Assembly (NCBI RefSeq): GCF_014641615.1
Contig: NZ_BMIB01000001.1
Coordinates: 372,769 to 436,768 of the forward strand
Source: Filimonas zeae
GTDB lineage: Bacteria > Bacteroidota > Bacteroidia > Chitinophagales > Chitinophagaceae
Reading direction: 5' to 3'
DNA length: 64,000 bases
Position 1 is the stretch's first letter. Each line of letters opens with the position of its first letter. The translations under genes were made by a program, and so were the position numbers. Positions 16,162 through 25,588 of the stretch are shown here, piece by piece. The notes below the pieces were generated by a model. That model ran no database searches and was not told where the DNA came from. It saw nothing but the letters and a program-made list of their open reading frames with translations.

Positions 16162-18777
16162 TTATTTAGGTTGCGTGAAATAATGAATTGTGTTATAAAT
16201 GTTGAGGAAAGCTGCGGTTCGTTTACGCAGTGGCACCTGCTTTTTAACGGATTGAATAAAGGGAGTATAAAACTGTGCTACCACAGCTTCTTCGCTGGCG
16301 GTAAGCGGTTGTTTGCTGTATTTCAGTTTCTGATACACATTACTGAATGTGTAAAAAGCTGTGCCAAAACGCGCATCGGTATCGCGTGCATAATCGCCCG
16401 GCCCTTTCTGATGGCGGCTGTAGCCCAGCTGATTCAGATAGTACAGGGCTGCGCGGTACTTATGGTAAGCCGACTGTGGCGTGGCTTTATTGCCTTTGGC
16501 ACGGGCATGTATTACCTGCCATATCAGCCATGGCATAGCAAATACCAGCACAATAAGAATAGCGGCCACTATTAACACCGTAGCCAGCACTTTCAGCCAG
16601 TTTACCGGCTGAATATTTTCAAACATATTCTTGTGCGGCTGCTGCGTAGCTTCTTCTTCAATAATCTTTATTTCATCAGCCGGGGCTGGTTTGGGTACAC
16701 GCTTTAATACATCGGCCATGCTTTCCTGCGGGTTGGCAGTCATATCTTTCAGCGCTTCTGCAAAAGAAGCAGCTGTAATGTGCATGCCCTTACGCAGTAC
16801 ACTAAAGGGTACTGCACCTGAGTCGGCAGAAACCTGAGCCACCGCACCGTCTATAGACAACGTGTCCGGACGGGTGCTTTCATAATTCTGATCGTGAAAC
16901 AGCAGTTTTTCCACGCTCATCGTAAGCTTTTTGGTGGTAGTGTCTACAGAAGTAATATGCCCGTCTGCCACCAGATAAGCCTGCTGCATATTCAGCGGTG
17001 GGGTACCATCCGGCTGTTCCGATTCATGCGCTTCCAGGTCGGGTATGGTGGTGTCAAAATCTATCCAGCCATAACCGGGAAAAAATATCTGTACCCATGC
17101 GTGTGCCTGATCTTCATAAAACCAGTACCAGCCAGGGTTTTTACTGCTGCGGTCTACTGTAAGAAAGCCCGCCGCTATGCGCGAAGGAATGCCCATGGCA
17201 CGCAGCATAAACAAGCTGGCGCCGGCATAGTAAGCACAATAGCCCTTGCGGTTTTCAAACAAAAAGTAGTTGAGTTTATTGGCGCTGGGCATACCTGGTA
17301 CGCCGGGGTTATTGGTGTATTTAAACAGCGGTTGGTCAAACTCATCCTTACTTAAAAAGTAATCGCGTATGGCCAGCATTTTATCCAGTGGGGTAGGGGC
17401 ATCTTTGGTAATTTCCTGCGCCAGGGTTTTAATGCGGTCATACTCCGGGTCTTTAGGCATAAAAGTGTAGTACTGCTTAAAGCTTTCCGGTATGCCGGTA
17501 AAATCGGTTACCTGGCGTAAGGTTTTAAAACGCTGCTCCTGAAACTGCTCCAGCATCTGGTTGCCTGCCGGGTTGTAAATAAAGTAAGCACTGTTTAAAT
17601 CGCTCACCCACATTTTGGCACGGTAGGCGCTTTTATACTGGTCTTTATACGAAGCTTCTACCGGCAAAGGCTGGCAGAAGAAAGCGGTAGAAGGGGCCAC
17701 GTATTCAGATGGCCCTAATAAGGTTTTATAAATATCTGCCGTTACCACTTTCCGCGCTTTGGTAGCATGCGCGTTTTTGATAACGGTAGAATCGGTTTTG
17801 GCAAAGTAGATAGGTATTTTAGACGGATCTGGTTTAAACAGATCGTTATCGGGCATTTTGGTGTCTGTTTCAAAAGTCTGGGTAAGCGTATCAAACCTGG
17901 TATAGTAGTAGGCGGTAAAGTACAGCGGGTTAGGCGTTTTACCATCTTCAAAATAATTATCCAGTTTGGCTACAAATACCAGGCGTTTGCCTTTGTTCAG
18001 CGAACCGGTAAGCTGTGTCTGATCTTTATTACCTACAGAGCCATCGCGGTTTTCTTTGGTCATGCTCTCCTGGTTGCTGCGGTTCTGATCGTACTTGCCC
18101 TGCCCCTGGCCCCATTCTTTTTCTACTGCCTGAAAGTTTTTATTAAATGTTTGTAACAGTAAAAAGAACAGCGCTGCCAGTACCAGCCCAAAGCCAGCCA
18201 GCCGTTTAAACACAAACCAGCCGAAATGCCTTTCAGAAGGGTTCATGTTACGGATAAGCTCTGCTGTATAAATAATATATACCGCATAAGCCAATGTGGG
18301 CAGAAAAGAACTGATAATGGCCGATGCAGTAATAGTATGCGTTTTGCTTGCGGTTACAATTTGCACAGCCAGTAAAAACACCGCCCAGAAAACCGTAAAG
18401 TAGCGCGAGCGGGAAAAGCCGAAGCCACATATCCAGCCTGCACTGAACAAAATGGCAAATATGAGAAACTGCACGGAGGCAAAGAAGGCATCAAACTCGC
18501 CTACCGATACATTGCCTATAGAGCGGTAAGCATAGTAATACACCACAAACAGCAGTGCTGCTGTGGTAATAAAACGGAAGCGGTAGCTATACAGAATAAT
18601 AGCACCGGCAATGCCGCCTGCAAAGTACAGGGCCTGCTTTTGCCAGTCGTTCTGCAATATCTGATACGATAAATTGAGATGCCACAACAGGTAAGCCACC
18701 AGTGCTACTGTAGGTACAGCCAGCAGCAACAGCTGGGCCAGCACTTTTTTGGCATTATGTACATTTCCTATTTTCAT
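16162..18777 (-). CDS. transglutaminase-domain membrane protein
   Basis: An 871-residue membrane protein. About seven hydrophobic segments lie in residues 10-210, then comes a large extracytoplasmic part with a transglutaminase-like core. The Cys-His-Asp triad is complete: Cys514 (GYCAYYAG), His559 (QAHAWVQ) and Asp575 (DFDTT). A further transmembrane helix lies near 730-755, followed by a cytoplasmic tail with a DUF4129-like YLNQLGYSRHQKGPGDYARD segment. The family is thought to be protease- or crosslinking-like outside the membrane. It is 3 bp from the DUF58 gene and 8 bp from the MoxR gene, so the three are tightly coupled. Confidence 0.9.
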   Translation of the reverse strand: MKIGNVHNAKKVLAQLLLLAVPTVALVAYLLWHLNLSYQILQNDWQKQALYFAGGIAGAIILYSYRFRFITTAALLFVVYYYAYRSIGNVSVGEFDAFFASVQFLIFAILFSAGWICGFGFSRSRYFTVFWAVFLLAVQIVTASKTHTITASAIISSFLPTLAYAVYIIYTAELIRNMNPSERHFGWFVFKRLAGFGLVLAALFFLLLQTFNKNFQAVEKEWGQGQGKYDQNRSNQESMTKENRDGSVGNKDQTQLTGSLNKGKRLVFVAKLDNYFEDGKTPNPLYFTAYYYTRFDTLTQTFETDTKMPDNDLFKPDPSKIPIYFAKTDSTVIKNAHATKARKVVTADIYKTLLGPSEYVAPSTAFFCQPLPVEASYKDQYKSAYRAKMWVSDLNSAYFIYNPAGNQMLEQFQEQRFKTLRQVTDFTGIPESFKQYYTFMPKDPEYDRIKTLAQEITKDAPTPLDKMLAIRDYFLSKDEFDQPLFKYTNNPGVPGMPSANKLNYFLFENRKGYCAYYAGASLFMLRAMGIPSRIAAGFLTVDRSSKNPGWYWFYEDQAHAWVQIFFPGYGWIDFDTTIPDLEAHESEQPDGTPPLNMQQAYLVADGHITSVDTTTKKLTMSVEKLLFHDQNYESTRPDTLSIDGAVAQVSADSGAVPFSVLRKGMHITAASFAEALKDMTANPQESMADVLKRVPKPAPADEIKIIEEEATQQPHKNMFENIQPVNWLKVLATVLIVAAILIVLVFAMPWLIWQVIHARAKGNKATPQSAYHKYRAALYYLNQLGYSRHQKGPGDYARDTDARFGTAFYTFSNVYQKLKYSKQPLTASEEAVVAQFYTPFIQSVKKQVPLRKRTAAFLNIYNTIHYFTQPK

Positions 18778-18780
18778 GGG

Positions 18781-20154
18781 TTATCTTACAACAGGTTTTG
18801 CGTATTGTTCCAGTAATTGTTTAATCTTCTTCTCGTTGGCCGTAACCCTGCTGCGTAACCTGGATAAACGCCAGCTTGTTTTATACACCTCGTAAGAATG
18901 CTTTTCTTCTGACACAAACAGCCATTTTACCCAATGGCCTATATGGCGGCCGCGTATGCTTTTGCTTAACTGTACAAATATGAAAGTAATGTCGTTGCCA
19001 TATTGTTCCATCAGCTTTGCCACCTCTTCATAATCGTTCAGAGAAGATATCAGTACTACCGCGGCTTCTTTGGGTTTAATATAAGCCTGCAGCGGTTTAT
19101 CGTGCTGCCACTGGCTGGCGCTGATGGTATACTGTACCGTTTGCTGCTGATCGGGCAGGGAGGGTACAGCCATCTGCTGGTCTGAAAGGTATTCTACTTC
19201 AAAGCCCTGTTTAACCAGTTGCAGATACGTGTTCCAGATAACCGTTTTATAATGGTCCTGAAACGGGTATTGCACTACTTCATTGCCGGTAATATCAAAG
19301 CCGGTATGAAAAGAAGCATACATGCTCAGGTGCGAGGCATAGGGATCTAACACTTCCGGCGTACGCACCACCAGTTCGCGGTTACGGGCATATATCTTCC
19401 ATACAATACGCCTTACATCATCATGCGCTTCAAAGCTTTTATAATGCAGGTGTTCACCCTCTACCTTTTTCAGTTCTTCAATGCGTTTATTGGTTTCCTC
19501 TGTTTTGCGGGGGCCGGTTTTCAGTTCCTTCTCCGGTGTTACAGCGGGTTTGGTAAAAAAGCGGCTGTTGCAGGGCAGGGTAACGGTAAAAGAAAAGAAC
19601 TGCAGAAAATCTTCAAAGTACAGCAGCACTTTTTGTACCGCATATTCTTTTATCTGCGGCAGTGGCCATTCGTATACGCCATCCACAGCACTCAGGGCTT
19701 TCTTTTGCCCTTTTTGTGTGGTTAACGAAAATTTATCGGAATAATGCACGTTATCGTAAATCAGCCGCAGCTTTACAAAGCCCAGCAACGGTTTAAATAC
19801 CGGTGATATGTGCAGATGCACCAGCTGCTGAGGACGGCCGCTTTTAACGTTACCGGTTACCGTACCCAGGCGGCAGGTAACTTTGTTGCGGCGCTTTTTA
19901 ACCGTAAACAACAGAAAGGATATAACTACTGTTAAAAAGCCAATGCCTGTTAACGCAGCCAAACCTGCAAAAGCTACTACCAGCAGCAGCGAAAAAATAT
20001 CGGAAAAAGAAGTGTCCGGCATACGCTGTTGTTGCAACAGCCATAGGAAAGCCAGCCAGCTGCTGATAACAAATACCAGGAAATACCCGGTTACGGGTAC
20101 ATACATGGCGGCTTGTTTTACAGCACGGATTGTATTTTGTAAACGCCTGTTCAT
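18781..20154 (-). CDS. DUF58 domain membrane protein
   Basis: A 457-residue protein with two N-terminal membrane helices (about residues 20-40 and 55-85). A soluble region follows, containing the DUF58 hallmark near the middle: HDDVRRIVWKIYARNRELVV. DUF58 proteins carry a degenerate VWA-like fold and accompany MoxR ATPases. It is the first gene of the four-gene minus-strand operon and starts 96 bp from the divergent methyltransferase gene. The promoter must lie in that AT-rich gap, but I cannot place a convincing -33/-7 pair. Confidence 0.9.
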   Translation of the reverse strand: MNRRLQNTIRAVKQAAMYVPVTGYFLVFVISSWLAFLWLLQQQRMPDTSFSDIFSLLLVVAFAGLAALTGIGFLTVVISFLLFTVKKRRNKVTCRLGTVTGNVKSGRPQQLVHLHISPVFKPLLGFVKLRLIYDNVHYSDKFSLTTQKGQKKALSAVDGVYEWPLPQIKEYAVQKVLLYFEDFLQFFSFTVTLPCNSRFFTKPAVTPEKELKTGPRKTEETNKRIEELKKVEGEHLHYKSFEAHDDVRRIVWKIYARNRELVVRTPEVLDPYASHLSMYASFHTGFDITGNEVVQYPFQDHYKTVIWNTYLQLVKQGFEVEYLSDQQMAVPSLPDQQQTVQYTISASQWQHDKPLQAYIKPKEAAVVLISSLNDYEEVAKLMEQYGNDITFIFVQLSKSIRGRHIGHWVKWLFVSEEKHSYEVYKTSWRLSRLRSRVTANEKKIKQLLEQYAKPVVR

Positions 20155-20250
20155 GATTGATTGACAAGTTAAGGCAAAGAAGTATTTCTTGTTTTATTTT
20201 TAACTCAAACTTTACGTTAATGCGTAACAAACTCGTTTCTTTGTTGCCTC

Positions 20251-21150
20251 ATGAGCCAGACGATTTTGTATACACAATGCCCCGGATGCAGCCACAGTAA
20301 TATTCAACCTGTACTGGAGGCGAAAGACTATACGGTAAGCCACGAAACCTTTGCTATATGGGAGTGCGGCAACTGCACCCTTCGTTTTACACAAAACGTG
20401 CCTGAGGCAGCGGCAATAGGCAGATATTACCAGTCTGATGCCTATGTATCGCATTCTGATACCAAAAAGGGGGTGGTTAACCGTCTGTATCATATAGTAA
20501 GAAACATTACGCTTAAAGGAAAACTGAAAATGATTACCGGTGTTACCGGTAAAAAAACGGGCAGTTTACTGGATGTAGGTGCCGGAACAGGGGCGTTTGC
20601 GGCGGTTATGCAACAGAACGGCTGGCAGGTAACCGGCCTGGAACCCGATGAAACAGCCCGTAAAAATGCGGCCCGGAACCATGGGTTGAACCTGCAAACG
20701 CTGGAAGCTTTATACCATTTACCTGCGGCTGGTTACGATGTAATTACCATGTGGCATGTGCTGGAGCATGTGCACGAACTGCATGGGTACCTTAACCGCT
20801 TTCAAACCATTTTACGCCCCGGCGGTACGCTGGTGGTAGCGGTGCCCAATTATACCAGTGCCGATGCGCAGCGGTATGGCGCCAGCTGGGCAGCTTATGA
20901 TGTACCGCGGCATCTGTATCATTTTTCTCCCGCTTCTATGCGTACCCTGGTGGCGCAGCACGGATTTAAGGTAGTGGAATGCAAGCCTATGTGGTTTGAT
21001 AGCTTTTATGTAAGCATGCTGAGTGAGCAATACCTGAACGGCAAAGGCAACCTGGTAAAGGCTTTTATAAACGGATGGCGTTCAAATACAAAAGCTGCTT
21101 CTTCTCCCGAAAAAAGCAGCTCTGTAATCTATATCATCAAACAAAAGTAG
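20251..21150 (+). CDS. class I SAM-dependent methyltransferase with N-terminal zinc ribbon
   Basis: A 299-residue protein. Cys10-x-x-Cys13 and Cys39-x-x-Cys42 form a probable zinc ribbon. SAM-binding motif I is LLDVGAGTGAFA at residues 106-117, and the acidic residue ending the second strand is in TGLEPDE. The downstream motif is MWHVLEHVHE. This layout is that of the Methyltransf_23-type enzymes with an N-terminal ribbon, often found near glycan or lipid modification genes; no such genes are adjacent, so the substrate is unknown. The gene is monocistronic and ends convergently with the cyclotransferase gene. Confidence 0.85.
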   Translation: MSQTILYTQCPGCSHSNIQPVLEAKDYTVSHETFAIWECGNCTLRFTQNVPEAAAIGRYYQSDAYVSHSDTKKGVVNRLYHIVRNITLKGKLKMITGVTGKKTGSLLDVGAGTGAFAAVMQQNGWQVTGLEPDETARKNAARNHGLNLQTLEALYHLPAAGYDVITMWHVLEHVHELHGYLNRFQTILRPGGTLVVAVPNYTSADAQRYGASWAAYDVPRHLYHFSPASMRTLVAQHGFKVVECKPMWFDSFYVSMLSEQYLNGKGNLVKAFINGWRSNTKAASSPEKSSSVIYIIKQK

Positions 21151-21172
21151 CGCCCGCTTATAACAGGCGCTA
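21148..21172. terminator. short hairpin between convergent genes
   Basis: TAGCGCC (21148-21154) pairs with GGCGCTA (21166-21172), and overlaps the stop of the methyltransferase gene. There is no T-run after it, so its role as a terminator is uncertain. Confidence 0.35.
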
Positions 21173-21178
21173 TTCCTG

Positions 21179-22006
21179 TTAATTCAGCTTTATCTCAAAC
21201 AGGGCAGGCCATTGCTTGCCGGTTACGTAAAAGGTATTGGTGGCTGCATTAAAGGCTATACCATTCAATACATCCTGCTCCGGATCGGGAATAGAAGCTG
21301 CATCGTAGGTTTTTCCGCTCTTCTGAAAAATGTCCTGCAAATCTACACGGCCTTCCACCTTACCGGTTTCAGGGTTTATTTTCAGTATGTAGTTGCTCAG
21401 GTATTTATTGGCGTATACAAAGCCGTTTACCATTTCCAGCTCGTTCAGGTTCATTACCGGGCCAAAATTATCGCTTACACCTACTGTTTTAAGTATTTTA
21501 AAATCGGCCGGGTTTACAAAGTATAAATTATTGCTGCCGGTGCTTATGATAAGGTTGGTACCATCATGCGTAATACCCCAGCCATCGTAAGGCCAGTTAA
21601 ACTCCTGCACTTTTTTCAGGGTTGCAGCATCATATACGTGTACCAGGTGGTTTTGCCAGGTAAGCTGGTAAATTTTGCCGTTTAATATGGTAATACCCTC
21701 GCCAAATTCATTTTGGGCAATCATTTCCTGCTGTTCGGGCTTGCCGGTTTCAATATTCAGGCGGGCCACTTTACTAAAGCCTTCGCGGCCGGTACCCTCG
21801 TACAGGGTGTTGTTGTGCCAGATAAGTCCCTGAGTATAAGAAGAAGTATCGTGCGGGTACACTTTCACCACCGTGTAAGCCAGTGCGGCAGGGGGTGGGT
21901 TGTTGCTGGCGTCTGCTCCGTTATCTGCATTATTATTATTGTCTGAATTACCACCGCAGGAAAACAGCAAAGCGCTCAGGCCTATGAAGGCGTATTTTTT
22001 CATCAT
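21179..22006 (-). CDS. glutaminyl-peptide cyclotransferase (lipoprotein)
   Basis: A 275-residue predicted lipoprotein (lipobox LFSC, cysteine at about residue 17) with an Asn/Asp-rich linker after the lipid site. The rest is the five-bladed propeller-type glutamine cyclotransferase: SYTQGLIWHNNTLYEGTG, the WHN(x)nVYD-like HLVHVYD segment, a NELEMVNGFVYAN block and a C-terminal FYVTGKQWPALFEI. Such enzymes convert N-terminal Gln of exported proteins to pyroglutamate, common in Bacteroidota because signal peptidase often leaves Gln at the new N-terminus. Two adjacent ATG codons (22006 and 22003) could both serve as the start. Confidence 0.92.
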   Translation of the reverse strand: MMKKYAFIGLSALLFSCGGNSDNNNNADNGADASNNPPPAALAYTVVKVYPHDTSSYTQGLIWHNNTLYEGTGREGFSKVARLNIETGKPEQQEMIAQNEFGEGITILNGKIYQLTWQNHLVHVYDAATLKKVQEFNWPYDGWGITHDGTNLIISTGSNNLYFVNPADFKILKTVGVSDNFGPVMNLNELEMVNGFVYANKYLSNYILKINPETGKVEGRVDLQDIFQKSGKTYDAASIPDPEQDVLNGIAFNAATNTFYVTGKQWPALFEIKLN

Positions 22007-22174
22007 AATTATTTGAGTGTAACCGGTTAAAGGTAAAAATCAAAACTAAAAAAATAGGTTAATTCGGCGGGAATATCATTTCGGGAGGGAATACACGCGG
22101 GCCGGGCGGTGTAAAACGCCTGCTGGTCTGCTTTTGACTAACCGATACTACTACGCTGTACGGCAGTTTTTAAC

Positions 22175-22204
22175 TTGTTATTTTGCCGCAGCTTGTTATT
22201 TTTG
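22175..22204 (+). promoter_or_regulatory. Bacteroidota-type promoter of the DUF4197 gene
   Basis: TTG at 22175-22177, a 19-base spacer, then TATTTTTG at 22197-22204, an exact match to the Bacteroidota -7 consensus TAnnTTTG. The start codon at 22224 lies about 13 bp after the predicted transcription start. Confidence 0.5.
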
Positions 22205-22223
22205 GTCACCTTATTTCTCCAAT

Positions 22224-22988
22224 ATGAAAAGATTTGTAGTCTTATTTTCAGCAGCCATAGCTGTTTGTGGAACTTCCCATGCACAGTTAGGTAAATTTTT
22301 AAAGAAAGATACCAGCTCAACCAGCAAGTCTTCCGGTTTAGGAAGCCTGATTAAATCAGTAGCAGGTGGCAGCAAAGACACCATGAGCACCAACACGGTA
22401 GCCGCCGGTTTAAAAGAAGCCCTGAGCAAAGGCGTACAGAACGGTACCGCTAAACTGTCTGCTATGGACGGCTTTTTTAAAGATGCCGCTATTAAAATAT
22501 TGTTACCTCCCGAAGCGCAGAAAGTAGAAAAAACACTGCGTAATGTAGGTATGGGCAGCCTGGTAGACAGTGCTATCCTTTCTATGAACCGCGCCGCGGA
22601 AGATGCCGCCAAAGGTGCTGCTCCTATTTTTGTGAACGCGATTAAAGATATGAGCATTCAGGATGCATGGGGTTTGCTGAAAGGGGGTGATACTTCTGCT
22701 ACCAGTTACCTGCGTGTTAAAACCACATCGCCTTTAACTACTGCGTTTAAGCCGGTTATTGAAACTTCGCTGGCTAAGGTAAACGCTACCAAGCACTGGA
22801 CTTCCTTAATTACAGCATATAACAAAATACCACTGGTAAGCAAGATCAATCCTGACTTAAGCGCTTTTGTAACCGAGAAGGCTTTAGGAGGTATCTTTTA
22901 TCAGGTGGGTCAGGAAGAAAAATCTATCCGCCAGGATCCTTTGGCCAGAACTACCGACCTGTTAAAGAGTGTATTTGGCAGTAAATAA
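22224..22988 (+). CDS. DUF4197 domain exported protein
   Basis: A 254-residue protein; the ATG at 22224 is chosen because it begins a proper signal peptide (cleavage near residue 20, Ser-His-Ala-Gln). The mature part is helical with the DUF4197 features: GLKEALSKGVQNG, then KILLPPEAQKVEKTLRNVGMG, and a TDLLKSVFG C-terminus. DUF4197 proteins are periplasmic and of unknown role. A conserved-looking promoter lies just upstream and the gene appears monocistronic. Confidence 0.88.
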   Translation: MKRFVVLFSAAIAVCGTSHAQLGKFLKKDTSSTSKSSGLGSLIKSVAGGSKDTMSTNTVAAGLKEALSKGVQNGTAKLSAMDGFFKDAAIKILLPPEAQKVEKTLRNVGMGSLVDSAILSMNRAAEDAAKGAAPIFVNAIKDMSIQDAWGLLKGGDTSATSYLRVKTTSPLTTAFKPVIETSLAKVNATKHWTSLITAYNKIPLVSKINPDLSAFVTEKALGGIFYQVGQEEKSIRQDPLARTTDLLKSVFGSK

Positions 22989-23026
22989 TAGCTAAGGCAG
23001 TTTGTGCCTGCTTACCTTTGCCTATC

Positions 23027-24214
23027 ATGAGCACAAAGCCGGAAAATGCATTGGAAAGCAGGCACATTATTTTAATGGCTGCCTGTACAGGATTAATTGT
23101 AGCGAACATTTATTATTGCCAGCCTTTAGTGGTGTTAATCAGTAAAGAGTTTGGCGTGTCCGAAGCAAGGGCAGGGGTTATTACTTTTCTTACCCAACTG
23201 GGGTATGCACTGGGACTTTTGTTTCTGGTGCCATTGGGCGATAAACTGGAGCGTAGAAAGCAGATTTTGTTTACCACACTGGGCGCTGTGTTATCGCTGA
23301 TTGCAGCTGCCAAAGCTCCTTCACTATTATTGCTGCAAATTGCCAGCCTTTGTATTGGTTTTACCTCCGTAGTTCCACAACTGATATTACCGTTAGCAGC
23401 ACATTTAGCGGCTCCTGAAAAAAGGGGCAAAGTGGTAGGCTCTATTATGAGTGGCCTGCTGGTGGGTATATTGTTATCCCGCACGCTGAGTGGCTGGATA
23501 GGTGCATGGATGGGCTGGCGCGGCATGTTCTGGATAGCTGCGGGTATTACTGCCAGCCTGTTACTGCTGATGCGGGTATCTTTTCCTAAAAGCAAACCGC
23601 ATTTTATTGGTAGCTACGGTATACTAATGAAATCATTACTTACGCTTATTAAAGAGCAGCCACTGCTGCGTGAAGCTTCTGCCATTAACGCGCTGGCTTT
23701 TGCTGCCTTTGGTATGTTCTGGACTACCATGGTACTACACCTGTCTTTACCGCCTTTCCTTTACCATAGCGATACCATTGGTATGTTTGGGCTGGCCGCA
23801 GCAGCGGGTGCCTTACTGGCACCATTAATAGGCGGCTCGGCAGATAAACGCAACCCGCGTGTACCGGTAGGTTACGGTATTATACTGGTAATGCTTTCCT
23901 ACGTAGCGTTTATGGTTTTTTCTGTATCAGTTATCGCATTAATTATTGGTATTGTGGTGCTGGATCTGGGGCTGCAATGTATTCACGTATCTAACCAGAG
24001 CCGTGTATATGCGCTGATGCCGGAGGCACGCAACCGCCTGAATACCGTATATATGACCATGAGTTTTATAGGCACTTCTATGGGCTCAGCCATTGGCCTG
24101 GGTATGTGGGCAGTGGGCGGCTGGACGGCGGTTTGTACAGCAGGCTGTATATTTATGCTGGCTGCGTTTCTTATTTATATTTTAACCTGGAAAAAGGGTA
24201 CTAAACCTGTTTAA
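23027..24214 (+). CDS. MFS transporter (DHA1-like exporter)
   Basis: A 395-residue major facilitator with twelve hydrophobic segments. The ATG at 23027 is chosen over an upstream TTG. The loop 2-3 motif is present in variant form (LVPLGDKLERRKQIL), and the corresponding second-half element is GGSADKRNPRVP. The family exports drugs, sugars or metabolites by proton antiport; substrate unknown. The serine-hydrolase gene begins 9 bp downstream, so the two are probably cotranscribed. Confidence 0.9.
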   Translation: MSTKPENALESRHIILMAACTGLIVANIYYCQPLVVLISKEFGVSEARAGVITFLTQLGYALGLLFLVPLGDKLERRKQILFTTLGAVLSLIAAAKAPSLLLLQIASLCIGFTSVVPQLILPLAAHLAAPEKRGKVVGSIMSGLLVGILLSRTLSGWIGAWMGWRGMFWIAAGITASLLLLMRVSFPKSKPHFIGSYGILMKSLLTLIKEQPLLREASAINALAFAAFGMFWTTMVLHLSLPPFLYHSDTIGMFGLAAAAGALLAPLIGGSADKRNPRVPVGYGIILVMLSYVAFMVFSVSVIALIIGIVVLDLGLQCIHVSNQSRVYALMPEARNRLNTVYMTMSFIGTSMGSAIGLGMWAVGGWTAVCTAGCIFMLAAFLIYILTWKKGTKPV

Positions 24215-24223
24215 CTAAACTCA

Positions 24224-25510
24224 ATGCTTTATATGAAAAATAGATGGCTACTACTTACTGCCCCCATAGCGGGCCTGTTGCTGACACAAGGTGTACAGGC
24301 ACAGCAGCCCTTGCAGGAAACGGATGCTGCTAAAGTAAAAGTAAGTGCTGCCCGCCTGCAGCGGATTGATAAAACCCTGCAACAGTATGTGGACAGCAGC
24401 TGGCTGAAAGGCGCAGTGGCGCTGATTGCCAAAGATGGTGCTATTGTATATAACAAAGCCTTTGGTACGGCTGCACCGGGTACCACTATGCAAAAGGATG
24501 CTATATTCCGCATTGCCTCCCAAACCAAAGCCATTACCAGCGTTGCGGTAATGATGCTGTTTGAAGAAGGTAAGTTGCTGCTGGATGATCCTGTTTCCAG
24601 ATACATTCCCTCTTTTGCCAAACCGCAGGTGCTGGATCAGTTTAACGAGAAAGACAGCTCTTATACTACTATGCCTGCTAAAAGAGAAGTAACCATCCGC
24701 GATTTGCTTACACATACCTCTGGTATTGGTTATGCAGGCATTGGTGCTAAAAAAATGAAGGCTATTTATGCCAAAGCGCATATCCCTTCCGGTATTGGCA
24801 GCGATACTTTTCATTTGCACTACGCTATCCCCCGCCTGGGCTCATTGCCACTGGAACATAACCCCGGCGAAAAGTTTACCTATGGCTTAAATACAGATGT
24901 ATTGGGCTACCTGGTAGAAGTGGTATCAGGTATACCGCTGGATCGCTTTTTTGCTACCCGCATATTTGAACCGCTGGGTATGAAGGATACGTATTTTTAT
25001 CTGCCTGCTGCCAAACACACGCGCCTGGTAACCTTATATACAACAGATAAAGTAACCAGGCAGCTGGTGCCTTTTAAAGAATCTCCGGAAATGCCTGTAT
25101 CAGCAGAATATGCTAAAAGAAACGGCAGCTACTTTTCCGGTGGCGCGGGGCTGGTATCTACAGTAAAGGACTATGCTATTTTTTTACAGGCATTGCTGAA
25201 CGGCGGTACTTACAATGGTAAACGTATTCTGGCACCCCGCACCGTGGAGTTAATGACTATGAACCAGGTGGGCGATGTAATGGTAGGGGTAAATAAGTTT
25301 GGGCTGGGCTTTGAAATTACTACCGACAGGGGAGCTGCCAAAATAGGGGCCTCTACAGGTACTTTTGCCTGGGGCGGTTATTTTGGTACCATCTATTGGG
25401 CCGATCCTCAGAAGAAACTGGTGGGCTTGCTGTTTATAAACCAGATGCCACTTACACATGGCGAAATTCAGGATAAGTTTAAAGCGCTGGTATATCAGAG
25501 TCTGGATTAA
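24224..25510 (+). CDS. serine hydrolase, beta-lactamase class C-like (secreted)
   Basis: A 428-residue exported enzyme; ATGs at 24224 and 24233 both precede the signal peptide, and the choice is open. It has the SxxK motif S99-x-x-K102 (RIASQTKAIT). The second motif is of the esterase-like form YGLNTD (in FTYGLNTDVLGYL) instead of the Y-A/S-N of true class C beta-lactamases. No clear KTG is seen; the equivalent region reads GASTGTFAWGG. It is more likely an esterase or a D-amino-acid peptidase than a beta-lactamase. Probably read with the MFS gene upstream. Confidence 0.85.
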   Translation: MLYMKNRWLLLTAPIAGLLLTQGVQAQQPLQETDAAKVKVSAARLQRIDKTLQQYVDSSWLKGAVALIAKDGAIVYNKAFGTAAPGTTMQKDAIFRIASQTKAITSVAVMMLFEEGKLLLDDPVSRYIPSFAKPQVLDQFNEKDSSYTTMPAKREVTIRDLLTHTSGIGYAGIGAKKMKAIYAKAHIPSGIGSDTFHLHYAIPRLGSLPLEHNPGEKFTYGLNTDVLGYLVEVVSGIPLDRFFATRIFEPLGMKDTYFYLPAAKHTRLVTLYTTDKVTRQLVPFKESPEMPVSAEYAKRNGSYFSGGAGLVSTVKDYAIFLQALLNGGTYNGKRILAPRTVELMTMNQVGDVMVGVNKFGLGFEITTDRGAAKIGASTGTFAWGGYFGTIYWADPQKKLVGLLFINQMPLTHGEIQDKFKALVYQSLD

Positions 25511-25530
25511 TACACCGCTGAAACATATAT

Positions 25531-25572
25531 AAAGTAAAAATGCCGGTTGCAATAGCACCGGCATTTTACTTT
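25531..25572. terminator. bidirectional terminator
   Basis: A near-perfect stem (25531-25547 with 25557-25572), AAAGTAAAAATGCCGGT against ACCGGCATTTTACTTT, with one extra A in the left arm. It separates the serine-hydrolase gene and lpdA, which converge. Confidence 0.85.
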
Positions 25573-25588
25573 ATTGCGAACATTCAGT

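Noticed and set aside
23013..23020. TACCTTTG as a promoter -7 for the MFS gene
   Set aside because: Exact consensus match, but no -33 element at 19-21 bases and only 6 bp before the ATG, so it would need a leaderless transcript; not listed as a feature.
24224..25510. Beta-lactamase (antibiotic resistance gene)
   Set aside because: The second motif is YGLN rather than Y-A/S-N and no KTG triad is visible, so esterase or peptidase is more likely.
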